The notes: generated by a model not told the origin, from the sequence alone. Shown: positions 1 to 5,583, numbered from the stretch's first letter. The stretch is 7,465 nt of DNA from Candidatus Nomurabacteria bacterium (GCA_026395935.1 JAPLXT010000037.1:1-7465); one strand, 5' to 3'. A program made the numbers and translations.

Positions 1-26
1 ATTAATATTAAATTTTCAAAAATCAC

Positions 27-476
27 ATGACAAATAAAATCAAATTAATTTTCCCAGTTTTAGCTCTAGGTATTCTTCTAAGTGGAACAGCTTTTGCTGC
101 AACAACAACACCAACGAAAGAAGAGTCAAAAGAAATTGCAACAGGCACTACAGAACCTGTTAATGTTAAAACAAATGTAACTACTCCAACCGCAAAAAGT
201 GTATGTGTTGCTACAGCTAAGGCAGCAAAAGCAACTGCAGTCAAAGCTGCAAATGATACATCTAAACAAGCCAAGCTTGATGCTAAAACAGCAAAAAACG
301 CAGCTATAAAAGATGCAAAAGCTAACGCTGACAAAAAAGCAGGCTTAGCCCAAGTTAAGACAGCAAATGCTACATATAAGAAGGCTATCAAGGACGCGAA
401 CACAGCACAAACAGCAGCTATAAAACTAGCAACAACAACCTATAAAAATAGTTTAAAAGCTTGCCCTGCTAAATAA
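27..476 (+). CDS. Secreted alanine/lysine-rich helical protein, function unknown
   Basis: A 149-residue protein that I cannot assign to a named family. Residues 1-24 form a classic Sec signal peptide: a basic start (MTNKIK), a hydrophobic core at about 7-18, and an Ala-Phe-Ala cleavage site after residue 24. The mature part begins with a Thr/Pro/Glu-rich stretch (25-57) that is probably disordered. From about 60 to the end it is very rich in Ala, Lys and Thr with few aromatic residues, which suggests one long amphipathic helix or coiled coil. Two cysteines, C60 and C146, sit at the two ends of the helical part and could form a disulfide outside the membrane. No Shine-Dalgarno sequence precedes the ATG; a weak -10-like TATTAA lies at 6-11. 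It converges on the DUF1003 gene. The low-complexity composition makes homology-based naming unsafe; a surface or cell-envelope role is inferred only from the signal peptide. Confidence 0.8.
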   Translation: MTNKIKLIFPVLALGILLSGTAFAATTTPTKEESKEIATGTTEPVNVKTNVTTPTAKSVCVATAKAAKATAVKAANDTSKQAKLDAKTAKNAAIKDAKANADKKAGLAQVKTANATYKKAIKDANTAQTAAIKLATTTYKNSLKACPAK

Positions 477-496
477 ATTAAAAAATTGTTCTTTTT

Positions 497-524
497 AAAA
501 AATCACCATTGCTGGTGATTTTTT
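497..524. terminator. Bidirectional intrinsic terminator
   Basis: A perfect 12-bp inverted repeat (497-508 with 513-524) with a 4-base TTGC loop. Its GC core is TCACCA/TGGTGA and it carries A6 on one side and T6 on the other, so it works as a U-tract terminator on both strands. It lies between the convergent genes ending at 476 (+) and 528 (-). Confidence 0.9.
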
Positions 525-527
525 AGT

Positions 528-974
528 TTAGTTTTTAGAATTTTTTAGCTCAGTGATTAATTGTATTATCTTTTCAAGTTTATCATCATCCATGCGAGAA
601 ATTTCTTTTTGAAGAGACTCTATTTCTAATTTAGCTTTAAGGTTGGTCTCATAGTCACTCTGGGCCTGATGACGATCACGCTGGTTCTGGCGATTCTGAG
701 CCATCATGATGATAGGTGCAGCATACGCAGCCTGAGTTGAGAAGATAAGATTAAGAAGAATGAAAGGATATGGATCCCAATGATTTATAAAAGCAATAAT
801 ATTAAAAATCATCCAAATTAACACAAAGATGGACTGTATAATGATAAATTTCCAAGACCCCATGTTGTGGGCGACAGAGTCAGCAATACGGTCCCCGACA
901 GTCATCGCTTGTTTGTGTTTGTCATGCCATGTTAATTCATTCGCTTGTTTAACTTCCCTATTTATTTCTTTCAT
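528..974 (-). CDS. DUF1003 family membrane protein
   Basis: A 148-residue protein with the signature of the DUF1003 family. Residues 24-41 read TVGDRIADSVAHNMGSWK, followed by two membrane helices at about 42-63 and 70-91. The conserved HWDPYPFILLNL (65-76) lies between and into the helices, and the AAYAAPIIMMAQNRQ region follows the second helix (82-96). The C-terminal third (about 97-145) is charged and predicted to be a cytoplasmic coiled coil, as in other members. The family's biochemical role is not known. The ATG lies 6 bases after a TATAAT box, and the upstream LUD gene ends only 18 bases before it. It may therefore be transcribed both from its own leaderless promoter and by read-through. 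Length is typical of the family. Confidence 0.92.
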   Translation of the reverse strand: MKEINREVKQANELTWHDKHKQAMTVGDRIADSVAHNMGSWKFIIIQSIFVLIWMIFNIIAFINHWDPYPFILLNLIFSTQAAYAAPIIMMAQNRQNQRDRHQAQSDYETNLKAKLEIESLQKEISRMDDDKLEKIIQLITELKNSKN

Positions 975-980
975 ATTTGT

Positions 981-986
981 ATTATA
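981..986 (-). promoter_or_regulatory. -10 box for a leaderless DUF1003 mRNA
   Basis: TATAAT on the minus strand with 6 bases to the ATG at 974. Normal initiation distance places the first transcribed base at or beside the start codon. No good -35 hexamer is visible. Confidence 0.6.
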
Positions 987-992
987 TCATAA

Positions 993-1610
993 CTAGAAAC
1001 CTAAATCTTCGTTGACTAATATCATTGTTACTTTTCTTTGCATCATTCCATTTTCGCCGTTAACAATTAAGATCTTATTAGCAACTGTACCAACACCATA
1101 TTTCTCCTTCATGTGCTTATCTTCAATAGGCATTATGTACTCCATCAAACGGTTCATGGCTTCTGTTATATTGGGAACAATTTTCTTTGTACTAACAACA
1201 AAAATAAGATTAGCAGAAGTAAATACTATGTGTGGTAATTGACTGCCAGAATTTGAAGCTATTAAATACTCACCTGTTTCAGTTAGAGCATGAACACTAC
1301 CTAAATAATAATCAGAAAGTACTGCTTGTTTACGAAGAGAAGCTTGTATCGCCGGATCTTTTTCTGCAAGTATTCCTTCATGTAAATTATTCCAACCATG
1401 TTCCCCACTTTTAAGATAATCGACAAAACCAATCTGCTCAAGTGTAACGGAAGCTCCATTCATAACTGAAGCTCCGGTTGGTATGAGTTCTTTTATTTTC
1501 TCTAAGGCATCTTTGCCACTTTCTACAGTAAACGCTTGTACATTTTTCTTGGCAAGTGCTTCAATAACCATCGTTGTAACTTCTTTTGTTTTTAATTTGT
1601 TATATTCCAT
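993..1610 (-). CDS. LUD-domain protein (LutC/YkgG-like, lactate utilisation family)
   Basis: A 205-residue single LUD-domain protein (the former DUF162 group). Recognisable blocks are GASVTLEQIG (52-61), SDYYLGSVHALTETGEYLIA (99-118), SNSGSQLPHIVFTSANLIFVVS (119-140, with the nucleotide-fold-like glycine and serine residues), and KIVPNITEAMNRLMEYIMP (143-161). Members of this fold include LutB and LutC of the LutABC lactate oxidation pathway. Stand-alone copies like this one are common in anaerobes and small genomes, and their substrate is usually unknown. No LutA or LutB partner is present in the window, so a role in lactate use cannot be claimed. The start is chosen because the ATG lies 9 bases after a TATAAT box, with no Shine-Dalgarno sequence. 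It probably reads through into the DUF1003 gene 18 bases downstream. Confidence 0.88.
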   Translation of the reverse strand: MEYNKLKTKEVTTMVIEALAKKNVQAFTVESGKDALEKIKELIPTGASVMNGASVTLEQIGFVDYLKSGEHGWNNLHEGILAEKDPAIQASLRKQAVLSDYYLGSVHALTETGEYLIASNSGSQLPHIVFTSANLIFVVSTKKIVPNITEAMNRLMEYIMPIEDKHMKEKYGVGTVANKILIVNGENGMMQRKVTMILVNEDLGF

Positions 1611-1619
1611 AATGTTTTA

Positions 1620-1625
1620 ATTATA
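1620..1625 (-). promoter_or_regulatory. -10 box for a nearly leaderless LUD mRNA
   Basis: TATAAT on the minus strand, 9 bases from the ATG at 1610, predicting a leader of about two bases. A TTGATT further upstream has a 21-base spacer, too long to count as a good -35. Confidence 0.55.
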
Positions 1626-1663
1626 CTACTTATTTTAATAATATTAAATCAAGTTTATGGTTT

Positions 1664-2383
1664 TTATGTAAATTTATTAAGATAACTTAACTTTAATTGT
1701 TCTTCCAACATCTCTTTATTTTTATTGTTTAAGCTACGATGAAGAACTCTGGCAATTTTCTCAGTCGTTACACCATTAAACGCAAGTTTTGAAGTCACGG
1801 ATATTATGTTTTTTGCCTCGTTTTTACTTACTTTTATATTTAGATACTTTCCAATTTTTTTAGCAAGTCTGGTTTGTAATCTTTTATTGCGCCAATTGAT
1901 ATGACTAAGAACTTTTTTAACATCATCATCTGTAATCATTTCAGAGTTTATTTCATTAAGATTTGTAAGCTTCCAAGTATGACGAATTATACCGAGAATC
2001 CCTAGCTTTTCAATAACGTCAGCATCATGAACGATCTTCGCCTCTAGTGTCTTAGGGTCCTCCCTACCCTCGTGAGAGGCCACACATTCCGCAATCAGAA
2101 TCTGGTCGGATTTGGAAATATTAATTGACGACAATAGCTTCATTACAATCTTTTTGTTTTTATCATAATTATAATCATCCCCTGTTGGTAGTGCTGTATC
2201 ATGAAGCCATGCTCCAGACTCTACTATTTTAATATTAGCTTTTGCTTTAAACGCCAAAAATCTTGCAATTTTTACTGCTCTTGATAAATGCTTATTACCC
2301 TTCGATTTACCACCAAAAGCCATATCATGATCAATTTTAATTCCAAGCTTTTTTATATCTTTAATACTTTTTTGATTTATCAT
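1664..2383 (-). CDS. HD-domain phosphohydrolase
   Basis: A 239-residue HD-superfamily protein. The metal ligands are visible in the expected order: H32 in NKHLSRA, the HD pair H61-D62 in AWLHDTA, H104 in ASHEG, and the VHDADVIE block with D120 and D122. This pattern matches stand-alone HD metal-dependent phosphohydrolases (the uncharacterised HDIG/YedJ-like group). They hydrolyse nucleotides or other phosphate esters; the substrate here is unknown. The C-terminal part (about 150-239) is Lys/Asn-rich and helical. The start is supported by a TATAAT box 8 bases upstream. A terminator for the kinase gene lies directly upstream, so this gene starts a new transcription unit. No strong terminator follows it before the LUD promoter. 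Confidence 0.85.
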   Translation of the reverse strand: MINQKSIKDIKKLGIKIDHDMAFGGKSKGNKHLSRAVKIARFLAFKAKANIKIVESGAWLHDTALPTGDDYNYDKNKKIVMKLLSSINISKSDQILIAECVASHEGREDPKTLEAKIVHDADVIEKLGILGIIRHTWKLTNLNEINSEMITDDDVKKVLSHINWRNKRLQTRLAKKIGKYLNIKVSKNEAKNIISVTSKLAFNGVTTEKIARVLHRSLNNKNKEMLEEQLKLSYLNKFT

Positions 2384-2391
2384 ACATTTAT

Positions 2392-2397
2392 ATTATA
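2392..2397 (-). promoter_or_regulatory. -10 box for a leaderless HD-domain mRNA
   Basis: TATAAT on the minus strand, 8 bases before the ATG at 2383. It lies just beyond the kinase terminator, so the HD gene is independently transcribed. Confidence 0.6.
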
Positions 2398-2410
2398 CAT
2401 TAAATACTTT

Positions 2411-2447
2411 TAATAAAAATCCCAGCTGTAAAAATACAACGGGGATT
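2411..2447 (-). terminator. Intrinsic terminator of the P-loop kinase unit
   Basis: On the minus strand, 2447-2435 pairs with 2430-2418 across a TTTT loop. The stem is 13 base pairs with one mismatch and one G-U, and is followed by TTTTTATT. It ends the attenuator-kinase transcript just after the kinase stop codon. Confidence 0.85.
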
Positions 2448-2451
2448 ATAT

Positions 2452-2994
2452 CTATCCACTTCTAATAATACTAAGGACACCATCTACCAATATATCAACG
2501 CCATCTATATTATCGACGATAATATGATTTTTGCTATAGGTAGAAAAATCCTCAAATATTTCTCTAAACAATAAATACATGTTCAAAGCCTCCTCGGTGG
2601 ACAAGATGTGACCAATACGCGAATGCGCCCGAAGTCGTGCCTCTACAAGAGAATATGGGCACCTCACTTCAACCCAGAAAACTCGTATCTGCATTTGAGT
2701 ACAGAGAGCTTCGAAATTATTTCTAAGCTCTCTTAGATGGAACACTTCGTCTATTATTATTGTGGAAGTATCACTCGTTGCAAATATAGAGAAAGCTGAT
2801 TCTATGGCTTTCTTATAATATGCCCATCTTACAGTTGGAGGATCTATCTGGCTAGTTACCAAGGTCGGATCTACATCAACCCTCTTGAAATCATCCAAAT
2901 CTAGGATTTTTACTCCTAACTTCTCACTAATGAGCTTCGAGATTGTTGATTTACCAACACCCGGCAATCCTGCTAAAAGTATGATTGTATTCAT
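2452..2994 (-). CDS. P-loop kinase (AAA_33 / zeta-like phosphotransferase fold)
   Basis: A 180-residue small-molecule or nucleotide kinase of the P-loop class. The Walker A motif is GLPGVGKST (9-17). The acidic strand ILDLDDFKR (30-38) is the usual place for substrate-binding or catalytic aspartates. IIIDEVFH (79-86) is a Walker-B-like strand, and VEARLRAHSR (117-126) looks like the arginine-bearing lid. Substrate is unknown; relatives include adenylate-kinase-like proteins, chloramphenicol phosphotransferase and zeta toxins, but no antitoxin gene lies beside it. No -10 box precedes the ATG. Instead there is a Shine-Dalgarno match (AAGTAGGT, 12 bases away), and an attenuator with a leader peptide lies upstream. 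Expression is thus inferred to depend on how ribosomes move along that leader. A terminator closes the unit directly after the stop. Confidence 0.87.
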   Translation of the reverse strand: MNTIILLAGLPGVGKSTISKLISEKLGVKILDLDDFKRVDVDPTLVTSQIDPPTVRWAYYKKAIESAFSIFATSDTSTIIIDEVFHLRELRNNFEALCTQMQIRVFWVEVRCPYSLVEARLRAHSRIGHILSTEEALNMYLLFREIFEDFSTYSKNHIIVDNIDGVDILVDGVLSIIRSG

Positions 2995-3006
2995 AGAAAT
3001 ATTGCT

Positions 3007-3014
3007 ACCTACTT
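3007..3014 (-). promoter_or_regulatory. Shine-Dalgarno sequence of the kinase gene
   Basis: AAGTAGGT on the minus strand matches AAGGAGGT at 7 of 8 bases, 12 bases before the ATG at 2994. It is the only convincing ribosome binding site in the window, fitting a gene with a leader of about 200 bases. A 5-bp pairing (3024-3020 with 3009-3005) could partly mask it. Confidence 0.6.
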
Positions 3015-3077
3015 TACTCGGTAGACTTTGTTAAGTGAATTTTAAAGAACAAGTGAGTCAGTAAGAAGCTAACCCAT

Positions 3078-3112
3078 AAAAAACAAAACAACCCTTAGAT
3101 AAAGGGCTGTTT
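3078..3112 (-). terminator. Attenuator terminator (stem 3:4) upstream of the kinase
   Basis: On the minus strand, segment 3 (3112-3102, AAACAGCCCTT) pairs with segment 4 (3096-3086, AAGGGTTGTTT). The stem is 11 base pairs including one G-U, with a 5-base loop, followed by TGTTTTTT (3085-3078). It lies 83 bases before the kinase ATG and about 40 bases after the leader-peptide stop. It has no other gene upstream to terminate, which marks it as a regulatory terminator. Confidence 0.85.
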
Positions 3113-3170
3113 CTTAAGTTCAATAGTATTTATATCAACGCAAACAACAGCCCTCTAAATGTGGTTGTTG
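3102..3170 (-). promoter_or_regulatory. Antiterminator region of a ribosome-mediated attenuator
   Basis: Three overlapping pairings are visible in the minus-strand RNA. Segment 1 (3170-3163, CAACAACC) lies in the Tyr-Asn-Asn-His codons of the leader peptide and pairs with segment 2 (3152-3145) with one mismatch. Segment 2 (3154-3146, AGGGCTGTT) also pairs perfectly over 9 bp with segment 3 (3111-3103, AACAGCCCT). Segment 3 is the 5' arm of the terminator. The 1:2, 2:3 and 3:4 stems therefore exclude each other as in the trp and his attenuators. A ribosome stalled on the Tyr/Asn codons would cover segment 1, free segment 2 and prevent termination. Pairings are seen in the sequence; regulation is inferred. 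Confidence 0.8.
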
Positions 3171-3205
3171 TAATAATAACTTGCACTGATAATATTTGAC
3201 TTCAT
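3155..3205 (-). CDS. Attenuator leader peptide, Tyr/Asn/His-rich
   Basis: A 16-codon reading frame, MKSNIISASYYYNNHI followed by TAG. The ATG lies 6 bases after a consensus TATAAT box, the same spacing as at the DUF1003, 52-residue and 7357 genes, so translation would be leaderless. Codons 10-15 are TAT TAT TAC AAC AAC CAC: six NAY codons in a row, read by the GUN-anticodon tRNAs for Tyr, Asn and His. Segment 1 of the attenuator overlaps these codons, and the stop codon sits in the loop of the 1:2 stem. Position, length, residue run and RNA folds together match amino-acid attenuator leaders such as TrpL and HisL. The downstream gene is the P-loop kinase. The peptide itself probably has no function beyond being translated. 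Confidence 0.8.
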   Translation of the reverse strand: MKSNIISASYYYNNHI

Positions 3206-3211
3206 AATTCC

Positions 3212-3239
3212 ATTATATGTAAATCCACTTAAATGTCAA
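3212..3239 (-). promoter_or_regulatory. Consensus sigma70-type promoter of the attenuator-kinase transcript
   Basis: TTGACA (3239-3234), a 16-base spacer, and TATAAT (3217-3212): both hexamers are perfect. The predicted start is at or next to the leader-peptide ATG (3205). It is the best promoter in the window, as expected for a unit controlled after initiation. Confidence 0.88.
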
Positions 3240-3311
3240 TATGAGAAAAATCCAAAGTAAAATATTGTTAAAAATCTCTGTTATATCACTTCATATTAAT
3301 TCTAATTAGAG

Positions 3312-3336
3312 TATAATAGTTAAGGATTAATATAAT
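3312..3336 (+). promoter_or_regulatory. Tandem -10 boxes before the membrane protein/DedA unit
   Basis: Two TATAAT hexamers, at 3312-3317 and 3331-3336. The first has a TTCATA (4 of 6) at a 16-base spacing. The second lies 12 bases from the ATG and would give a leader of about five bases. This promoter region diverges from the attenuator promoter about 75 bases away. Confidence 0.5.
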
Positions 3337-3348
3337 AGTAAATAAATT

Positions 3349-3744
3349 ATGAAGATAAATTTAGAATATAGAAAAAAGATTATTAAAACAACAATCGTTG
3401 TCATTTTGGCGTTACTTTTTCTTATTTCACTTATATGGTTTGCTTCCACTTTTAAACAGCTATATAGGACGGGAAATTTAGAAGTAGATTACAGCATCAC
3501 TGGACGCCCCACTCGCCTACACCGCCCTATCACAATTAGCGACATCAGAGTTTGGATGACTTTCGATTATTTAAATGTAATCTTTAAAGTAGATCCTCTA
3601 TATTTCAAAAACACTCTGGCTATTACTGATTCTAAATACCCCAATATTTCCATAGAGGCATATGCAAGACATAATAGAATTAATCCGCAAGTTTTACTAC
3701 ACAACATAGAACAAGCCATTATAAATTATCCTAACAATAAGTAA
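3349..3744 (+). CDS. Single-pass membrane-anchored protein, unknown function
   Basis: A 131-residue protein. After a basic N-terminus (RKKIIK, 8-13) comes one hydrophobic helix at about 14-34, best read as an uncleaved N-terminal anchor with the rest outside the membrane. The soluble part holds a compact block with conserved-looking aromatic and turn residues: ISDIRVWMTFDYLNVIF (63-79), DPLYFKNTLAI (82-92), then YPNISIEAYARHNRINPQ (97-114) and a final helix. The arrangement YPN-x-S-I-x-x-Y-A resembles a small helix-turn-helix-like fold, but I do not recognise a named family. Its stop is one base before the ATG of the DedA gene, so the two are almost certainly translated from one mRNA, and a shared envelope role is inferred. 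Confidence 0.72.
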   Translation: MKINLEYRKKIIKTTIVVILALLFLISLIWFASTFKQLYRTGNLEVDYSITGRPTRLHRPITISDIRVWMTFDYLNVIFKVDPLYFKNTLAITDSKYPNISIEAYARHNRINPQVLLHNIEQAIINYPNNK

Positions 3745-3745
3745 T

Positions 3746-4363
3746 ATGGATTTTTTAGTTCAGGCGATTATCCCCTACATATTGCTCTATAAATACTGGG
3801 CATTATTTATCGCTACGTTCCTCGCTTCATTTGCCCTCCCTATTCCAGCAGGAACTTTACTTATCGCTTCTGCAGCGTTTGCTAGTCAAGGATACTTTAA
3901 TATAGCAATAATATTCATCATTGTTTTAATAGCAAATATAGCTGGAGATAATTCATCATATTGGTTCGCAAGATTATACGGCAGACGTATTCTTTCTCGT
4001 GTTCCATTTATCCAAAAGATTCTAGTATCAAAAGATTTCACTTTAATTGAAAAAGCAATTAGTAGACGCCCAGGCTTTATTATTTTCATTAGTCGTTTTG
4101 AAGTTATCTCTACTCTTACTATCAATCTTATCTGCGGGCTTGGTAAAGCCACATACAAGAAATTCCTATTTTTTGAAGTATTGGGTTCATTCGCTAATGT
4201 AATATTTTATATCATAATTGGTTATTCTTTCGGCGATAGCTGGCAAGCAGTCAATAAACTTATCGGCAACTTCAGTATTCTGTTCTTCTTAGTAATTGCA
4301 TTAGGAATATCACTTTTTTGGAAAAAAATTCTCGCAAAACTTAAAAGAGAGATAGAAAAATAA
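3746..4363 (+). CDS. Divergent DedA/VTT-family membrane protein
   Basis: A 205-residue integral membrane protein of the DedA (SNARE-associated, VTT) family. Recognisable parts are the re-entrant loop region FASFALPIPAGTLLIASAAF (26-45) with LASQG-like spacing, the NIAGDNSSYWFARLYGRR block (64-81), FIIFISRFEVISTL (111-124), and the C-terminal GSFANVIFYIIIGYSFGDSW (147-166). About five to six hydrophobic segments are visible. Family members move lipids such as undecaprenyl phosphate or phosphatidylethanolamine across the membrane. Two hallmark positions are altered: the usual Pro-Gly-Glu in the first loop reads Pro-Ala-Gly-Thr (34-37), and the usual second Arg after the RF motif is absent. It may therefore have a different substrate or be a non-transporting relative. 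The gene is coupled to the anchor protein one base upstream. Confidence 0.83.
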   Translation: MDFLVQAIIPYILLYKYWALFIATFLASFALPIPAGTLLIASAAFASQGYFNIAIIFIIVLIANIAGDNSSYWFARLYGRRILSRVPFIQKILVSKDFTLIEKAISRRPGFIIFISRFEVISTLTINLICGLGKATYKKFLFFEVLGSFANVIFYIIIGYSFGDSWQAVNKLIGNFSILFFLVIALGISLFWKKILAKLKREIEK

Positions 4364-4371
4364 AAACGAAA

Positions 4372-4398
4372 ACACTTTAGCTATATTAACTAAAGTGT
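4372..4398 (-). terminator. Intrinsic terminator of the minus-strand unknown gene
   Basis: A 9-bp perfect inverted repeat (ACACTTTAG/CTAAAGTGT, 4372-4380 with 4390-4398). On the minus strand it is followed by TTTTCGTTTTTATTT, a good U-tract. On the plus strand no T-run follows, so it would stop the DedA transcript only weakly. Confidence 0.75.
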
Positions 4399-4416
4399 CT
4401 AAGTATAATTCATTAC

Positions 4417-4974
4417 TTAAGGACGTCTAAGAAAATCTTCAGGAAATAAGCAAACCAATACATCACAAAATGATTGTACTTGAGCAAGTTTATTTCTTGG
4501 AACAAATATAGCTTCAATTTCATAACTATATGGTATTCCTGAAAATTTCTCTCCAATATTCCTTTTTAAAGAAATCGAATAGTGATCTTCAAATTCTCCA
4601 TCATCTAGAGGAGGATCCATACTTCCTTCAGTATTATTAAATTCAAAATAAGGGAATGGGGGTGGTACAGTTAATTCCATGGTAAATTCACCAAATAATT
4701 TGGACGAATAAGTGAATTCTCTTTTAGTGCCATTTATTAAGTGCCACCATTTTCGCATTATTTCACCATTCCATTCTTCGTGAATATACGGCAGTATTTC
4801 TACAGGAACATTACCTCTGAAGCATCGACTTGACCCATCAGTCCAATCTATTGTCACATTTCCATCAATAACTTCACTGGACATAACTTCTTTTATGGTT
4901 GCATATCCATTGCACCCATAATTTTGAAATACGAGAAATTTCTCGCCTTTTTTGTACAAAATGGGTGTTTCCAT
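4417..4974 (-). CDS. Unknown 185-residue cytoplasmic protein
   Basis: I do not recognise a family. There is no signal peptide or membrane segment. The N-terminal 60 residues look like a small beta-rich domain (KKGEKFLVFQNYGCNGYATI, then DGNVTIDWTDGSSRCF). A tryptophan-rich patch WNGEIMRKWWHLING lies at 68-82. The centre holds a proline-rich loop VPPPFPYFEF (103-112) and an acidic stretch PPLDDGEFED (121-130). The frame can be extended 20 codons to a TTG at 5034, but I prefer the ATG at 4974. A TAAAAT box lies 8 bases before it, the spacing used by the leaderless genes here, and the extension is basic and dissimilar. It is alone on its strand, between a terminator and the left 48-bp repeat, and may belong to accessory DNA. 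Confidence 0.7.
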   Translation of the reverse strand: METPILYKKGEKFLVFQNYGCNGYATIKEVMSSEVIDGNVTIDWTDGSSRCFRGNVPVEILPYIHEEWNGEIMRKWWHLINGTKREFTYSSKLFGEFTMELTVPPPFPYFEFNNTEGSMDPPLDDGEFEDHYSISLKRNIGEKFSGIPYSYEIEAIFVPRNKLAQVQSFCDVLVCLFPEDFLRRP

Positions 4975-4982
4975 TATTAATA

Positions 4983-4988
4983 ATTTTA
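4983..4988 (-). promoter_or_regulatory. -10-like box supporting the ATG at 4974
   Basis: TAAAAT on the minus strand (5 of 6 to TATAAT), 8 bases before the ATG, predicting a leaderless message. No consensus -35 lies at the right distance. Confidence 0.4.
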
Positions 4989-5063
4989 GTAAATAATTCT
5001 TCTTCACATTACTTCTAACCAACTGTAAAGTCAATAGGTTATACTAACTTATATTAAAGCATC

Positions 5064-5111
5064 AAAAATAACCATTATAAAATATGGCTCAAATTTGCTC
5101 CGAACTTGGGA
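5064..5111 (+). repeat. Left copy of a 48-bp inverted repeat
   Basis: It matches the reverse complement of 7258-7305 at 46 of 48 positions, and the match stops sharply at both ends. It contains a TATAAT on the minus strand (5079-5074). No target-site duplication is visible next to it. Confidence 0.9.
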
Positions 5112-5140
5112 GGATGTTAGGAAAAGTATAATTGAGGAAA

Positions 5141-5174
5141 AATAAAAACACCTACTTTGTTTGGTGTTTTTATT
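5141..5174. terminator. Bidirectional intrinsic terminator
   Basis: A 12-bp perfect inverted repeat (AATAAAAACACC, 5141-5152, with 5163-5174) around a 10-base loop, with A/T runs on both sides. It ends the 84-residue gene on the minus strand and insulates the repeat region on the plus strand. Confidence 0.8.
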
Positions 5175-5198
5175 AGATTAATCTTCAAATATAAAAAT

Positions 5199-5453
5199 TT
5201 AGTTTATATTTCCCTTAAATTCTTTTCTTTCATCTTCATCTGGCATATCTGCAACTAAAAAATTATTACATTCATAAAACGTTTTTGCCCCTTTATCTTT
5301 ATTTCCTAATGCATCTTCACGTATTTTCTTCCATGTCATTATTGTCATATCTGGAATGCGACTTAAACATTTTTGATATAAATCTTTCTCTATTGGGGTC
5401 AAATTAACAATTTCTGTTACTGTTGCTGTTGTTTCTTGCTTTAATGTTTCCAT
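5199..5453 (-). CDS. Small soluble protein, unknown function (84 residues)
   Basis: A small acidic-to-neutral protein that I do not recognise. It is rich in charged residues and Thr, has no membrane segment, and is probably helical from about 17 to 50 (NLTPIEKDLYQKCLSRIPDM, then TWKKIREDALGN). Three cysteines or fewer are present (C29, C62), with no zinc-motif spacing. The gene is well delimited by a near-consensus promoter upstream (TTGACT, 17 bases, TATAAT) and a strong terminator downstream. This argues that it is a real one-gene unit even though the protein is short. The predicted leader is about 26 bases with no Shine-Dalgarno sequence. It lies inside the segment bracketed by the 48-bp inverted repeats. 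Confidence 0.68.
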   Translation of the reverse strand: METLKQETTATVTEIVNLTPIEKDLYQKCLSRIPDMTIMTWKKIREDALGNKDKGAKTFYECNNFLVADMPDEDERKEFKGNIN

Positions 5454-5485
5454 ATCTATATTTTCTAATTTACTAGTAATATCTT

Positions 5486-5514
5486 ATTATATGAAAAATA
5501 ACCCCAAAAGTCAA
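5486..5514 (-). promoter_or_regulatory. Promoter of the 84-residue gene
   Basis: TTGACT (5514-5509), a 17-base spacer and TATAAT (5491-5486) on the minus strand: 11 of 12 consensus positions at ideal spacing. Transcription should start near 5479. Confidence 0.82.
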
Positions 5515-5522
5515 AAAATCCC

Positions 5523-5551
5523 AGTATAGCAAAGACGGTCCTTGCTATATT
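5523..5551. repeat. Hairpin between divergent transcription units
   Basis: TATAGCAA (5525-5532) pairs with TTGCTATA (5542-5549), extendable by a G-U and an A-T. On the plus strand it is followed by CCCTTTTGCTTTTTT, so it could be a weak terminator or an operator-like site. It lies between the promoter of the 84-residue gene and the tRNA promoter. Confidence 0.5.
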
Positions 5552-5583
5552 ACCCTTTTGCTTTTTTAGTCTATTTTTGCTAC

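Noticed and set aside
2452..2994. Zeta-type toxin of a toxin-antitoxin pair
   Set aside because: The P-loop fold fits, but no small antitoxin gene is adjacent and an attenuator leader is not typical of such pairs.
3086..3112. Plus-strand terminator at the attenuator hairpin
   Set aside because: On the plus strand one pair becomes an A-C mismatch and no T-run follows; the G-U pair and U-tract exist only on the minus strand.
3079..3205. T-box or preQ1 riboswitch upstream of the kinase
   Set aside because: No T-box consensus and no compact preQ1 aptamer pattern is visible; the translated frame over segment 1 fits ribosome-mediated attenuation better.
4975..5034. TTG start at 5034 adding 20 residues to the unknown 185-residue protein
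   Set aside because: TTG plus CT there looks more like a -35 hexamer, and an ATG at 4974 follows a -10-like box at the spacing used by other genes in the window.
5127..5132. Plus-strand TATAAT promoter beside the left repeat
   Set aside because: It would drive a transcript of about 40 bases straight into the terminator at 5141-5174 with no reading frame; no good -35 is present.
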